Of a stretch of 64,000 nt of DNA, positions 18,019 through 25,537 are shown piece by piece. This stretch comes from Butyrivibrio sp. MC2021. GTDB lineage: Bacteria > Bacillota > Clostridia > Lachnospirales > Lachnospiraceae. The translations under genes and the position numbers were made by a program. The notes below the pieces were generated by a model. It was not told where the DNA came from and ran no database searches. It saw only the letters and a list, made by a program, of their open reading frames with translations. The DNA is taken from positions 310,001 to 374,000 of the forward strand of contig NZ_JHXX01000002.1 in NCBI RefSeq assembly GCF_000621605.1, given 5' to 3'. Numbering within the stretch: the stretch's first letter is position 1; every line of letters begins with the position of its first letter.

Positions 18019-19044
18019 ATGAAATTATTATCAATAGCAATACCATGCTACAATTCAGAAGCATATATGGAGAAGTGCATAGAGTCCCTTTTGCCCGGCG
18101 GAGAGGATGTTGAGATCCTTATCGTGGACGACGGCTCCAAGGACAGAACAGCAGAGATTGCTGACGAGTACGCAAGAAAGTACCCCACCATCTGCAAGGC
18201 TATTCACAAGCCCAACGGTGGACACGGTTCAGCAGTAAACGCAGGTATCGAGAATGCCACAGGCCTTTATTTCAAGGTGGTTGATTCCGATGACTGGGTA
18301 AAAGAGATCGCCTACAGAAAGATCCTTTCAACTCTTGCTGAGCTTGCCGGAGGCGACACTCCTCTGGATCTTCTTATCAGCAACTTTGTTTACAACAAGG
18401 TGGGAGAGAAGAGACACAAGGTAATGCGCTACAATACCATGTTCCCCATCGAGAAGCTCTTTACCTGGAAGGATGTGAAGAGAACTCCCAAGGGACATTA
18501 TCTTCTCATGCACTCAGTTATCTACAGGACCAAGCTTCTTAAGCAGTGCGGCCTTAGACTTCCTGAGCACACCTTCTATGTTGATAATATTTATGTATTT
18601 AATCCGCTTCCATTCGTTAAGACCATGTATTATCTGGATGTGAACTTCTACTATTACTACATTGGTAGAGAGGATCAGTCCGTTAACCAGAAGATCATGC
18701 TCTCCAGAATCGATCAGCAGATCCGTGTAAACAAGCTTATGATCGATTACTATGTTGAGAACTATGGAATGATCCGCTCACAGCGTGAGAGACATAAATA
18801 TATGTTTAACTATCTGGAGATCATTACCGCCATTTCTTCAGTACTTCTTATCACAGAGGACACACCGGAGAATCTGGCCAAGAGAAAGGAACTGCTCCAG
18901 TACATCAAGGACAAGAATTTCCTTCTCTACATGAAGATCAGATACAGCATTGAGGGAACATATATCTACCTTCCCGGCAAGGGCGGCAGAAAGATTACTC
19001 TTGCTGGCTATAAGCTTCTGCAGAAGATCTTCCACTTTAACTAA
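18019..19044 (+). CDS. family 2 glycosyltransferase
   Basis: 341 residues with a GT-A fold at the N-terminus: LSIAIPCYNSEAYMEKC, the nucleotide-binding LIVDDGSKDRT, and the metal-binding VDSDDW as the DxD equivalent. The C-terminal half is helical without obvious membrane spans. It probably transfers a sugar from a nucleotide donor at the cytoplasmic face. It starts 7 bases after the DUF1653 gene and is followed, after a short hairpin-containing gap, by a PAP2 phosphatase. The acceptor cannot be inferred. Confidence 0.85.
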   Translation: MKLLSIAIPCYNSEAYMEKCIESLLPGGEDVEILIVDDGSKDRTAEIADEYARKYPTICKAIHKPNGGHGSAVNAGIENATGLYFKVVDSDDWVKEIAYRKILSTLAELAGGDTPLDLLISNFVYNKVGEKRHKVMRYNTMFPIEKLFTWKDVKRTPKGHYLLMHSVIYRTKLLKQCGLRLPEHTFYVDNIYVFNPLPFVKTMYYLDVNFYYYYIGREDQSVNQKIMLSRIDQQIRVNKLMIDYYVENYGMIRSQRERHKYMFNYLEIITAISSVLLITEDTPENLAKRKELLQYIKDKNFLLYMKIRYSIEGTYIYLPGKGGRKITLAGYKLLQKIFHFN

Positions 19045-19131
19045 TTACGGAAATGTGATAGAATTTATATTTGTAGATGTGAATCTACATGAGGAGTAAT
19101 TGTTTTAAAGTTTTTTTATGAGGATTGTTTT

Positions 19132-19842
19132 ATGAAAAATCTATACGAGAAGTGGGCCGGAAGGCCGCTTAACAGGGAGACCGGAGCCGATCTTATGAAG
19201 CTCTTTACTCCGGTACTTGTGTATGCGCCCATTTACCTGACCTGGTTTATTTTGTTAGAGCGCCACAGGTTCTCCCACTACGCTGTGATACATACGAAGG
19301 TTGATGATGTTATTCCCTTTGTGGAGGCCTTCATCATTCCCTATTACATGTGGTTTTTGTATGTATCGGCAACACTTATGATTTTGATGTTCAGCTTTGA
19401 GGTTGAGGAATATTACAAGAATTTCTTCTTCCTGGCTACGGGAATGACAATTTTCCTGATCATTTCCACCTTGTTCCCCAATATGCATCACTTAAGACCT
19501 GTTGTGATGCCCAGGGACAACATTTTCACCCATCTGGTGCAGGTAATATATGCATCGGATACACCTGCCAATCTGTGGCCCAGCATCCATGTGTATAATT
19601 CCATCGGATCAATGATAGCCATTCAGCGCAGCAGGAGATTTAACAGAAGAGCCAAGATAATCGGACATATCATAGGTGTGTCAATTATCCTCTCAACTGT
19701 ATTTGTTAAACAGCATTCTGTTTACGACGTTATCACAGCCTTCATTATGGCGATAATTTTCTACTACCTGTTCTATCACACACCGCTTATGGAGAATTAT
19801 TGCAAGAAGAGAGAAGAGCGCGTGGCATTTCGTTATAACTAA
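19132..19842 (+). CDS. PAP2 superfamily membrane phosphatase
   Basis: 236 residues with about five to six membrane segments. The PAP2 motifs are recognisable: a first motif region near HHLRPVVMPRD, the second in LWPSIHVYNSIGS with its His, and the third in VKQHSVYDVI with His and Asp. Such proteins dephosphorylate lipid phosphates or polyprenyl diphosphates at the membrane. The motif-1 region is weaker than in classical members and resembles the inositolphosphotransferase/PAP2_3 branch. It is followed by a UUCG-loop terminator shared with the convergent lipid kinase gene. Confidence 0.82.
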   Translation: MKNLYEKWAGRPLNRETGADLMKLFTPVLVYAPIYLTWFILLERHRFSHYAVIHTKVDDVIPFVEAFIIPYYMWFLYVSATLMILMFSFEVEEYYKNFFFLATGMTIFLIISTLFPNMHHLRPVVMPRDNIFTHLVQVIYASDTPANLWPSIHVYNSIGSMIAIQRSRRFNRRAKIIGHIIGVSIILSTVFVKQHSVYDVITAFIMAIIFYYLFYHTPLMENYCKKREERVAFRYN

Positions 19843-19847
19843 AATAA

Positions 19848-19880
19848 AAGCATGAGACTTCGGTCTCATGCTTATTTTTT
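19848..19880. terminator. bidirectional terminator with UUCG loop
   Basis: The stem AAGCATGAGAC (19848-19858) pairs with GTCTCATGCTT (19863-19873) around a TTCG tetraloop. T-rich sequence follows on the plus side and A-rich sequence precedes it, giving U tracts in both directions. It lies between convergent genes ending at 19842 and 19879. Confidence 0.92.
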
Positions 19881-20859
19881 AGCTCATCAGCTGGAGCTTC
19901 TTGTGAAGACATTCCAGGGTGATATTATCAGATTTTACCGATACTTCTCCGTCGGTATGTACCCACATGGGCTTGTCTGTTTTGATGGTGACCTTATCTG
20001 TGAGATAGTGGTCGATTCCCTTTATCCAGAAATGATGCCCCACGAAGGCAAAGGGAAGACAGGCGAACATCTTGAACCTCTTGAGGTTACCAACCACAAC
20101 CAGATCGAAGAGACCATCTGACAGATCCGCCTTGGGGGCGAATTTAAAGCCGCCGCCTTCGCAGTGGTGGATCATGGCTGTCACCAGTCTGAAATGTTCG
20201 AGTTTTATATGGGTTCCATCAACCAGAATAACCTCGCAGGGAACCTTTTCGGCGTTCAGGACCTGTTTTACCGCGATGGTTCCGTAGGTGAGTTTGCCAA
20301 GACCTATGCGGTTAAAAAAGTTCTTGGTGCCGGAGGACAGGGCCTCCTCGCAGACTGCTGCGTCAAAGCCTATGCCTGCGCTGACGTCAAAGAGCCTTGT
20401 GGTCATAACGTGCTCGTCATGAAGACGGGACATGGTTCTGGACATGGCGTTGTAGGTGAGTTTTCCAAGGTCCAGATGGCGAAGAACCTTACCGTCAACA
20501 ATGCGGTCCAGGAGCTCATCGGTGCTCTTGGGATAATCAAGATCCCTGGCAAAATCGTTGCTGGAACCTATGGGAATATAGCCGACCAAGGTGTTGTCGA
20601 AGTCCTTGATTCCGTTGATGGCTTCGTTAAGAGTGCCGTCGCCGCCCATGACAACCATTTTAACAGGAAGATCTTCGTTATGATTCTTATCTGAAATCTT
20701 CTCGGTGATCTGTGTGGCCAGCTTGGTGGCATGGCCCGGTCCTTTGGTGTAGACAACTTTATATTCAATTTTCTTTTCTATGAAGCGTTTTTCAAGACTC
20801 TCCCAGATTTCTTTTCCCTTTCCCGAACGGGCGGAAGGATTAACAATACAGTAATACAT
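19879..20859 (-). CDS. diacylglycerol/lipid kinase (DagK/YegS-like)
   Basis: About 326 residues. The DAGK catalytic domain is clear: YYCIVNPSARSGKG (nucleotide loop), VVMGGDGTLNEAINGI (GGDGT motif) and IPIGSSNDFARDL. The C-terminal beta-sandwich holds the acidic SDGLFDLVVV motif. It phosphorylates diacylglycerol or a related lipid in the membrane, recycling head-group turnover products. The start is the ATG at 20859 with GGGG 6 bases upstream. It is transcribed alone, with TATAAT preceded by TG (extended -10) on the minus strand at 20890-20895. Confidence 0.9.
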   Translation of the reverse strand: MYYCIVNPSARSGKGKEIWESLEKRFIEKKIEYKVVYTKGPGHATKLATQITEKISDKNHNEDLPVKMVVMGGDGTLNEAINGIKDFDNTLVGYIPIGSSNDFARDLDYPKSTDELLDRIVDGKVLRHLDLGKLTYNAMSRTMSRLHDEHVMTTRLFDVSAGIGFDAAVCEEALSSGTKNFFNRIGLGKLTYGTIAVKQVLNAEKVPCEVILVDGTHIKLEHFRLVTAMIHHCEGGGFKFAPKADLSDGLFDLVVVGNLKRFKMFACLPFAFVGHHFWIKGIDHYLTDKVTIKTDKPMWVHTDGEVSVKSDNITLECLHKKLQLMS

Positions 20860-20990
20860 ATTTTTCCCCAACTTTTTTTGTTTTTCATTATAGCATTTTT
20901 TGAGGGAATATGTTACGATAAGCGGGATGTTGCTTTAGCACATTAAATTGAAAAAATTATTAGTGATTATCTTTTTTGGGAGGATGGAAA

Positions 20991-22229
20991 ATGTATTCAA
21001 TTGATGAACTTAAAAAAGTTGATCCTGAGATTGCAGCTTTGATTGAGAAGGAAGTTGCACGTCAGAATGATCACATCGAGCTTATCGCTTCAGAGAACTG
21101 GACCAGCAAGGCAGTTATGGCTGCCATGGGTAGCCCCCTTACCAATAAATATGCTGAGGGTCTTCCCGGAAAAAGATATTATGGCGGATGCTATGTAGTA
21201 GATGAGGTGGAGAACATCGCAAGAGACAGAGCCAAGGAGCTCTTCCACTGTGATTATGCTAACGTTCAGCCTCACTCAGGTGCTCAGGCCAACCTGGCAG
21301 TACAGTTTGCACTTCTTCAGCCCGGTGATACCATCATGGGTATGAACCTCAACCAGGGCGGACATCTTACCCACGGCAGCAGCGCCAATATTTCAGGTAC
21401 ATATTATAAGGTAATCCCTTACGGAGTAGACGAGAACGGTGTTCTTGACTACGAGGAGATGTACAGACTTGCTGTAGAGCACAAGCCCAAGCTCATCATT
21501 GCCGGTGCTTCTGCTTACTGCAGAACAATCGATTTCAAGAAATTCAGAGAGGCAGCTGATGCCTGCGGAGCAGTTCTCATGGTAGATATGGCTCACATCG
21601 CAGGACTTGTGGCTGCAGGCGTTCATCCCAGCCCATTCCCATATGCTGATGTTGTTACCACAACAACTCACAAGACTCTCAGAGGACCCAGAGGAGGACT
21701 TATCCTTTGGAACCAGGAGGCTCAGGACAAGTACAAGTTCAACAAGGCTGTATTCCCCGGAATCCAGGGCGGCCCTCTTGAGCACGTTGTTGCAGCCAAG
21801 GCTGTATGCTTCAAGGAAGCTCTTTCACCTGAGTTCAAGACCTACGCTGAGAACGTTGTTAAGAATGCCAAGGCTCTTTGCGAAGGCCTCATGAAGAGAG
21901 ATATCAAGATCGTTTCAGGCGGCACAGACAACCACCTTATGCTGGTGGATCTTACCAACTACGGTCTTACAGGTAAGGAAGTTGAGGCATGGCTTGATGA
22001 TGCTCATATCACAGCCAACAAGAACACCATCCCCAACGAGCAGCAGTCACCCTTTGTTACCAGCGGAATCCGTCTCGGAACTCCTGCGGTTACAACCCGT
22101 GGCATGAACGAAGAGGATATGGACAAGATTGCAGAGGCCATTGCCATTGTTATCAAGAACAAAGGCGAGAAGAACGATGAGGCTCGTGCAATTATAAAGG
22201 AGCTTACAGATAAATATCCTTTAGATTGA
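20991..22229 (+). CDS. glyA: serine hydroxymethyltransferase
   Basis: About 412 residues. It interconverts serine and glycine with tetrahydrofolate, feeding one-carbon metabolism. PLP-binding Lys228 lies in [14 protein letters not shown]; the IASENWTS segment, GKRYYGG and [11 protein letters not shown] are all intact. The start is the ATG at 20991 behind GGGAGG. It is a single-gene unit closed by a strong terminator. Codon use matches the surrounding housekeeping genes. Confidence 0.97.
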   Translation: MYSIDELKKVDPEIAALIEKEVARQNDHIELIASENWTSKAVMAAMGSPLTNKYAEGLPGKRYYGGCYVVDEVENIARDRAKELFHCDYANVQPHSGAQANLAVQFALLQPGDTIMGMNLNQGGHLTHGSSANISGTYYKVIPYGVDENGVLDYEEMYRLAVEHKPKLIIAGASAYCRTIDFKKFREAADACGAVLMVDMAHIAGLVAAGVHPSPFPYADVVTTTTHKTLRGPRGGLILWNQEAQDKYKFNKAVFPGIQGGPLEHVVAAKAVCFKEALSPEFKTYAENVVKNAKALCEGLMKRDIKIVSGGTDNHLMLVDLTNYGLTGKEVEAWLDDAHITANKNTIPNEQQSPFVTSGIRLGTPAVTTRGMNEEDMDKIAEAIAIVIKNKGEKNDEARAIIKELTDKYPLD

Positions 22230-22242
22230 TTTTGGAGTATAT

Positions 22243-22279
22243 CACCCATCCGGAATTTGTTTTCCGGGTGGGTGTTTTT
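22243..22279 (+). terminator. intrinsic terminator of glyA
   Basis: CACCCATCCGGAA (22243-22255) pairs with TTCCGGGTGGGTG (22262-22274), with one G-U pair, followed by TTTTTATTT. It begins about 13 bases after the glyA stop codon. Confidence 0.93.
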
Positions 22280-22495
22280 ATTTGACTAAAGTGAAATGTC
22301 AGTGAATATATCAAGTGTTATCATTGATGGATATTAAGTGTGTGAAATTAGAATATGCGGATTTACAGCCATTAGAATTGATGAAAATAAATCTGTCGAA
22401 TTGTGCAAAAAGAATATACAATTAGAATAATACACAGATTATTTTACAATTATGGCGTTATAAACTAAAAATATTAATTAAAATCGAAAAATGTA

Positions 22496-22523
22496 TTGAC
22501 AACTTATTTGGCAGTGCTATAAT
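22496..22523 (+). promoter_or_regulatory. strong sigma-A promoter without a conventional downstream gene
   Basis: Consensus TTGACA (22496-22501) and consensus TATAAT (22518-22523) with a 16-base spacer. Transcription should begin near 22530. This is the best promoter match in the window, yet no gene of ordinary size follows it on this strand before the terminator at 22894-22941. Confidence 0.8.
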
Positions 22524-22529
22524 GAGTAC

Positions 22530-22940
22530 ATCAAGAGAACGAAATACAAATACTTCTCTAGCCAATATGTCGATTTGGGGAGAAAGAAAGGCAGGTACAG
22601 TCCAAAGGGAACTTAATTTAAAATATTCAGAGAAAGGATGGTACGGACCACCAGCATACTAAGTTTAGTTTTATAAAAAAGTTTTAGTTTTAAAAGTATT
22701 CAAACGAGTATTAAGGAAATATGATTTCAAAATACAGCATTTCAAGTACATGAGTAGTGGCTTCGGACAAACGTAATGGTTTGCAACCACAGCATATGAA
22801 TGCGAAAGTAAATGGAACGAATTGGCTGAGAAGATCGGAGGACGGTCCATTGGACGGAATAATTACAGAAATAGATGATAAGTACTCGGTATAAGGGCAG
22901 AAGCAGGTAACATAGATGAAGCTTCTGCCCTAATATTTTG
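22530..22940 (+). ncRNA. candidate structured non-coding RNA (or small-ORF transcript), about 410 nt
   Basis: The interval runs from a consensus promoter to an intrinsic terminator. Local hairpins include GGTT/AACC (about 22778-22788), GCAT/ATGC (about 22793-22804) and GTCC/GGAC (about 22847-22857). Two short frames exist: 46 codons ending GWYGPPAY (22522-22662, but its ATG overlaps the -10; an internal ATG is at 22567), and 45 codons ending DDKYSV (22757-22894, stop touching the terminator stem). Neither has a ribosome site. I could not match RNase P RNA, tmRNA, 6S, SRP RNA or a known riboswitch. A structured RNA is favoured, with small proteins as the alternative. Confidence 0.42.
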
Positions 22941-22941
22941 C
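22894..22941 (+). terminator. intrinsic terminator of the candidate RNA
   Basis: AGGGCAGAAGC (22894-22904) pairs perfectly with GCTTCTGCCCT (22921-22931) around a 16-base loop, followed by a T-rich stretch (AATATTTTGCGTATTTTT). Confidence 0.75.
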
Positions 22942-22971
22942 GTATTTTTAGTGGCAAGAGATATGGAGGTG

Positions 22972-23238
22972 TTAACTAATACTTAGTGTCAGTCCCAATT
23001 GGTTACATATTTTTACAATGGTACTAAGTCTCGGTGTTGTTTTACTGGATTCGATTCTGGCTACAGATGACTGTGGAATATTGCAGAGAGATGCCAGATC
23101 ACGTTGAGAGAGACCAAGAGCATTTCTGCGTTTAATTATGGCTGAGATTATAGCGGCTTCAGCTTCGGCTTCGGTAAGAAGCTGACCTCCGACAGGATCG
23201 GAGTTTTTAACCTGAGATTTGTAGTCTTCCCAATTCAT
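22972..23238 (-). CDS. XRE-family antitoxin (HigA-like)
   Basis: 88 residues. The N-terminal 25 residues form an extension (MNWEDYKSQVKNSDPVG…). Then comes a lambda-repressor-type helix-turn-helix (RRNALGLSQRDLASLCNIPQSSVARIES) and a short C-terminal helix. This is the layout of antitoxins paired with HigB/RelE-type Gp49 toxins. Its ATG overlaps the stop codon of the upstream toxin remnant (TCATGA), the normal toxin-first coupling. It should neutralise the toxin and repress the shared promoter; the toxin itself is broken here, so the protein may now act only as a regulator or orphan antitoxin. Confidence 0.82.
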   Translation of the reverse strand: MNWEDYKSQVKNSDPVGGQLLTEAEAEAAIISAIIKRRNALGLSQRDLASLCNIPQSSVARIESSKTTPRLSTIVKICNQLGLTLSIS

Positions 23239-23410
23239 GAGTTATGCTCCTTTCTTGAAACGTAATCAGTCATTTCGAATATGGCTTTTTGTAGCTCTCG
23301 TGATGGCGTTCTTTGAGTGCTTTTGCGAAAATGATGATTCTTAGATTTTCTAGAAATTCAAACACGTCACAATGTCCGCTAGAGGTTTGGTAAAATTCGA
23401 TATTATACAT
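23235..23410 (-). pseudogene. HigB/Gp49-type toxin with large internal deletion
   Basis: A good ribosome site (TGGAGG) precedes an ATG at 23408-23410, opening MYNIEFYQTSSGHCDVFEFLENLR, the typical N-terminus of phage Gp49-like RelE/HigB toxins. After about 25 codons the family's C-terminal segment appears at once in a different frame (HHFRKSTQRTP, then ELQKAIFEMTDYVSRKE), ending in a TGA that overlaps the antitoxin start. The family is usually near 110-120 residues; 176 bases remain, so roughly 170-180 bases of the middle are missing with loss of frame. In the original frame translation stops at TGA (about 23268). The toxin is inactive. Confidence 0.82.
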
Positions 23411-23439
23411 ATGACCTCCAAGGATAATATGACATATTT

Positions 23440-23468
23440 ATGATAGCATAAATGCTATCAAGAGTCAA
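23440..23468 (-). promoter_or_regulatory. toxin-antitoxin promoter with palindromic operator
   Basis: On the minus strand TTGACT (23463-23468) and TATCAT (23440-23445) have a 17-base spacer. A perfect 18-base palindrome GATAGCATAAATGCTATC (plus strand, 23442-23459) covers the spacer and most of the -10. It is an ideal site for autorepression by the HigA-like protein encoded downstream. Confidence 0.75.
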
Positions 23469-23527
23469 AAAAGTATAAGATCCAGTTGGTTTCATTTGGT
23501 TTCCTTTCTGTGAGACAATCCATATAA

Positions 23528-23652
23528 AATACGCAGGGCAGCAGACACTTGCGGGAATAGCTAGTTCCCGTTAAGCATAGATGCACGAAATAACTGAAAA
23601 AAAACGAATATGATTGTGCAGGGGAAGTGGTAAATTGATACTCCTGCGTATT
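23528..23652. other. 125-nt foldable element closed by a 10-bp inverted repeat
   Basis: AATACGCAGG (23528-23537) is the exact reverse complement of CCTGCGTATT (23643-23652). Inside lies a perfect hairpin, CGGGAA (23552-23557) with TTCCCG (23565-23570). The closed-multiloop layout resembles a structured RNA or riboswitch-like element, but no known class was recognised. It lies immediately upstream of a tiny Cys-rich ORF on the plus strand and upstream of the toxin-antitoxin promoter on the other strand. Confidence 0.35.
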
Positions 23653-23655
23653 CAT

Positions 23656-23766
23656 ATGGTTGAAAGATATCCCGAATGTCTGACCTGTTCACAGCGAATT
23701 AGACACGCTGCTGACATCCGTGATTGCTCCGGTAGGAGCAGAAATTGTATTTCCTGCTTTCAATGA
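23656..23766 (+). CDS. possible 36-residue Cys-rich small protein or gene fragment
   Basis: ATG at 23656 opens MVERYPECLTCSQRI and ends CISCFQ, with five cysteines including CxxC and CxxxxxxxCxxC spacing. No ribosome site is visible, and the frame is open further upstream without an ATG, so it may be the tail of a decayed gene. A hairpin (TGCTCC/GGAGCA, near 23725-23741) overlaps it. The even Cys spacing is the only argument for coding. Confidence 0.22.
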   Translation: MVERYPECLTCSQRIRHAADIRDCSGRSRNCISCFQ

Positions 23767-23814
23767 AGCAAGGTTATCATGACAAAATACCCTTGTAAAT
23801 AGAATTGCCAAAAT

Positions 23815-23869
23815 CTTAAGAATTTCTGCCGTAAATCTTAAGAAAGTCTTAAGAAATTGATGTTTTACT
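23815..23869 (+). promoter_or_regulatory. phased CTTAAG repeats and promoter upstream of the GH3-like gene
   Basis: CTTAAGAA occurs at 23815, 23837 and 23848, spaced 22 and 11 bases, so all lie on one face of the helix. The last two form CTTAAG-N5-CTTAAG, which matches the direct repeat bound by the OmpR-family regulator CiaR of streptococci (NTTAAG-N5-WTTAAG). Ten bases further is TTTACT (23864-23869), a -10-like hexamer at the spacing expected for such activator sites. The regulator is not identified here. Confidence 0.45.
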
Positions 23870-24021
23870 GATATTCATTGATCTTTATTTTCTAGAAAGT
23901 TTCCTGATGACAGTTTCAGCGATAAAGTTAAACACAAAATTTTCTTATTTTGTACCCGTCACGGCATAGGCCATTTATGGTAGAATAAAGGAGTAGAAAA
24001 AAAGTTTTAGACGGGGATAAA

Positions 24022-25299
24022 ATGGGAAAATTCGAAGATCAAGACATGGATGAGAAGCGCCTTCTTCGCCATCAGCGCAGGAAGAGAAGCCAGCTCATTG
24101 CATTTATAACAGTTGCCGTAGTGCTGCTCCTTCTTATAGCAGGAGTAGCTTTTTGTGTACATTATATTAAGGGAGCTTTTGCTCAGAGAAAGGCCCGGGA
24201 GGTTGCCGAAGCAGCTGCCGCTGCGGAAGAGAGCAGCCAGGAGATCGTCATCGAGACTCCCGAAGAGACTCCGGAAGTCCAGGAGATGTCTGATGAGGAG
24301 GTCCTCCGGGAGATTGTGGACTCCTGCATAGCGGAGATGCCTATTGAGGATAAGGTTGCGGGACTCTTTATCGTAACTCCCGAGCAGATTACAGGAGTTG
24401 AGACTGCAGTCAAGGCAGGTAGCGGAACTCAGGACGCTTTAGCAAAATATGCTGTGGGCGGCATTAATTATGTAGGGAAAAATATCAAATCAGAAGATCA
24501 GATTACTGAGATGCTCAGTACCACCGCATCCATGAGTAAGTATCCTATATTTACCATGGTGGCCGAGGAGGGCAACATCCAGTCATCGATCACTTCTTCT
24601 ATAGATACAATAGGTGCCGAGGAGATAACCGATGTGGCCAGCGCCGAGCAGGCAGGTTCCAAGATCGGAGCAGCCATGTACAAATATGGCTTCAACCTCA
24701 ATCTGGCACCCTATGTTGATCTTACCGAGGACAATCACTTCGGAGCAGATCCCCAGGAAGCAGCAAACCGTATGACATCCTTTGCTATAGGACTTAAGAG
24801 TCAGGGCGTCAACTGCTGTGCATATTACTTCCCGGTGGCAGCCTCCTATGAAGGAGCAGCGGATCTCACCAGAGAGGATCTGGAAGCCGGAGCCTATATC
24901 CCCTTCAGGAATGCCATAGAGGGCGATGACCTTACAGCCGTTCTTGTTGGCAATGCAGTGATACCTGCCATCGCAACAGACTCAGCTCCCGCCAGTCTTT
25001 CCCAGGATATGATCACAGGAGAACTCAGAGGCAATCTCGGGTACAAGGGCATTGTTATAGCAGGACCTCTTAATGAATCAGTGGTCACCGATAACTACAA
25101 TCCTGAGAGGATAGCAGTGGAAGCTATCAATGCCGGAGCAGATATGCTTTACCTTTGCGGAGATTTTGAGGCAGCCTATAACGGATTATTGGAGGCGGTG
25201 AAGAGCGGCGAGATTTCAGAAGGACGTATTGACGAGTCTCTTCGGAGGATATATAGTATTAAATATGCAGACAGAGTTAATGAAATAACAAACCAATAA
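24022..25299 (+). CDS. membrane-anchored GH3-fold protein lacking catalytic residues
   Basis: 425 residues. A charged cytoplasmic N-terminus is followed by one membrane segment (about 29-50), an Ala/Glu-rich stalk, and a family 3 glycoside hydrolase N-domain (about 100-415) resembling NagZ. Alignment by eye to the usual NagZ motifs shows KHFPGHGD-x-DSH replaced by YYFPVAASYEGAAD, and the nucleophile motif (S/T)D(D/A) replaced by AGP in IVIAGPLNES. Both the His/Asp acid-base loop and the nucleophile Asp appear absent. It may therefore bind wall sugars without cleaving them. It is a single gene with a leader of about 150 bases and its own terminator. Confidence 0.78.
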   Translation: MGKFEDQDMDEKRLLRHQRRKRSQLIAFITVAVVLLLLIAGVAFCVHYIKGAFAQRKAREVAEAAAAAEESSQEIVIETPEETPEVQEMSDEEVLREIVDSCIAEMPIEDKVAGLFIVTPEQITGVETAVKAGSGTQDALAKYAVGGINYVGKNIKSEDQITEMLSTTASMSKYPIFTMVAEEGNIQSSITSSIDTIGAEEITDVASAEQAGSKIGAAMYKYGFNLNLAPYVDLTEDNHFGADPQEAANRMTSFAIGLKSQGVNCCAYYFPVAASYEGAADLTREDLEAGAYIPFRNAIEGDDLTAVLVGNAVIPAIATDSAPASLSQDMITGELRGNLGYKGIVIAGPLNESVVTDNYNPERIAVEAINAGADMLYLCGDFEAAYNGLLEAVKSGEISEGRIDESLRRIYSIKYADRVNEITNQ

Positions 25300-25324
25300 T
25301 TATCGAAATACAGTATTTATTACA

Positions 25325-25352
25325 GGGGGCGCAAAAATGCGCACCCTTTTTT
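25325..25352 (+). terminator. intrinsic terminator after the GH3-like gene
   Basis: A G/C-rich hairpin (GGGGCGCA … TGCGCACCC, one bulged A) is followed by TTTTTT. It separates the GH3-like gene from the polysaccharide locus. The next about 185 bases are A/T-rich and contain TATAGT/TATAGA elements near 25502-25510 that could be the promoter of the chain-length gene. Confidence 0.88.
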
Positions 25353-25537
25353 ACTGGAGCTAAAGGGATTCTACTGAAATAACGTTACAAAATTGTGTGG
25401 ATTTTTAAAAATTAATTTACAATAAAAATTGTAAAAATTATATAAAAAAATTATAAAAATGCACTCAAAATTGTATTTGAATAATTGTCGATTTTAAGTA
25501 TTATAGTATAGAAGACTTTTGAAGTAGGGAGAAGAAA

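Noticed and set aside
22530..22700. T-box leader suggested by a GGTAC-like word near 22640
   Set aside because: The T-box core, the specifier stem and a downstream aminoacyl-tRNA or amino acid gene are all missing.
22530..22940. RNase P RNA or tmRNA
   Set aside because: I see neither the conserved GAGGAAAGTCC and ACAGAAA blocks of RNase P RNA nor the tRNA-like ends of tmRNA.
22742..22957. 71-residue minus-strand frame across the candidate RNA
   Set aside because: It has no ribosome site, an odd residue composition, and runs against a strong promoter and terminator pair on the other strand.
23815..23855. CRISPR-like short repeats
   Set aside because: There are only three units of 8 bases with short and unequal spacing; they fit a transcription-factor site, not a CRISPR array.
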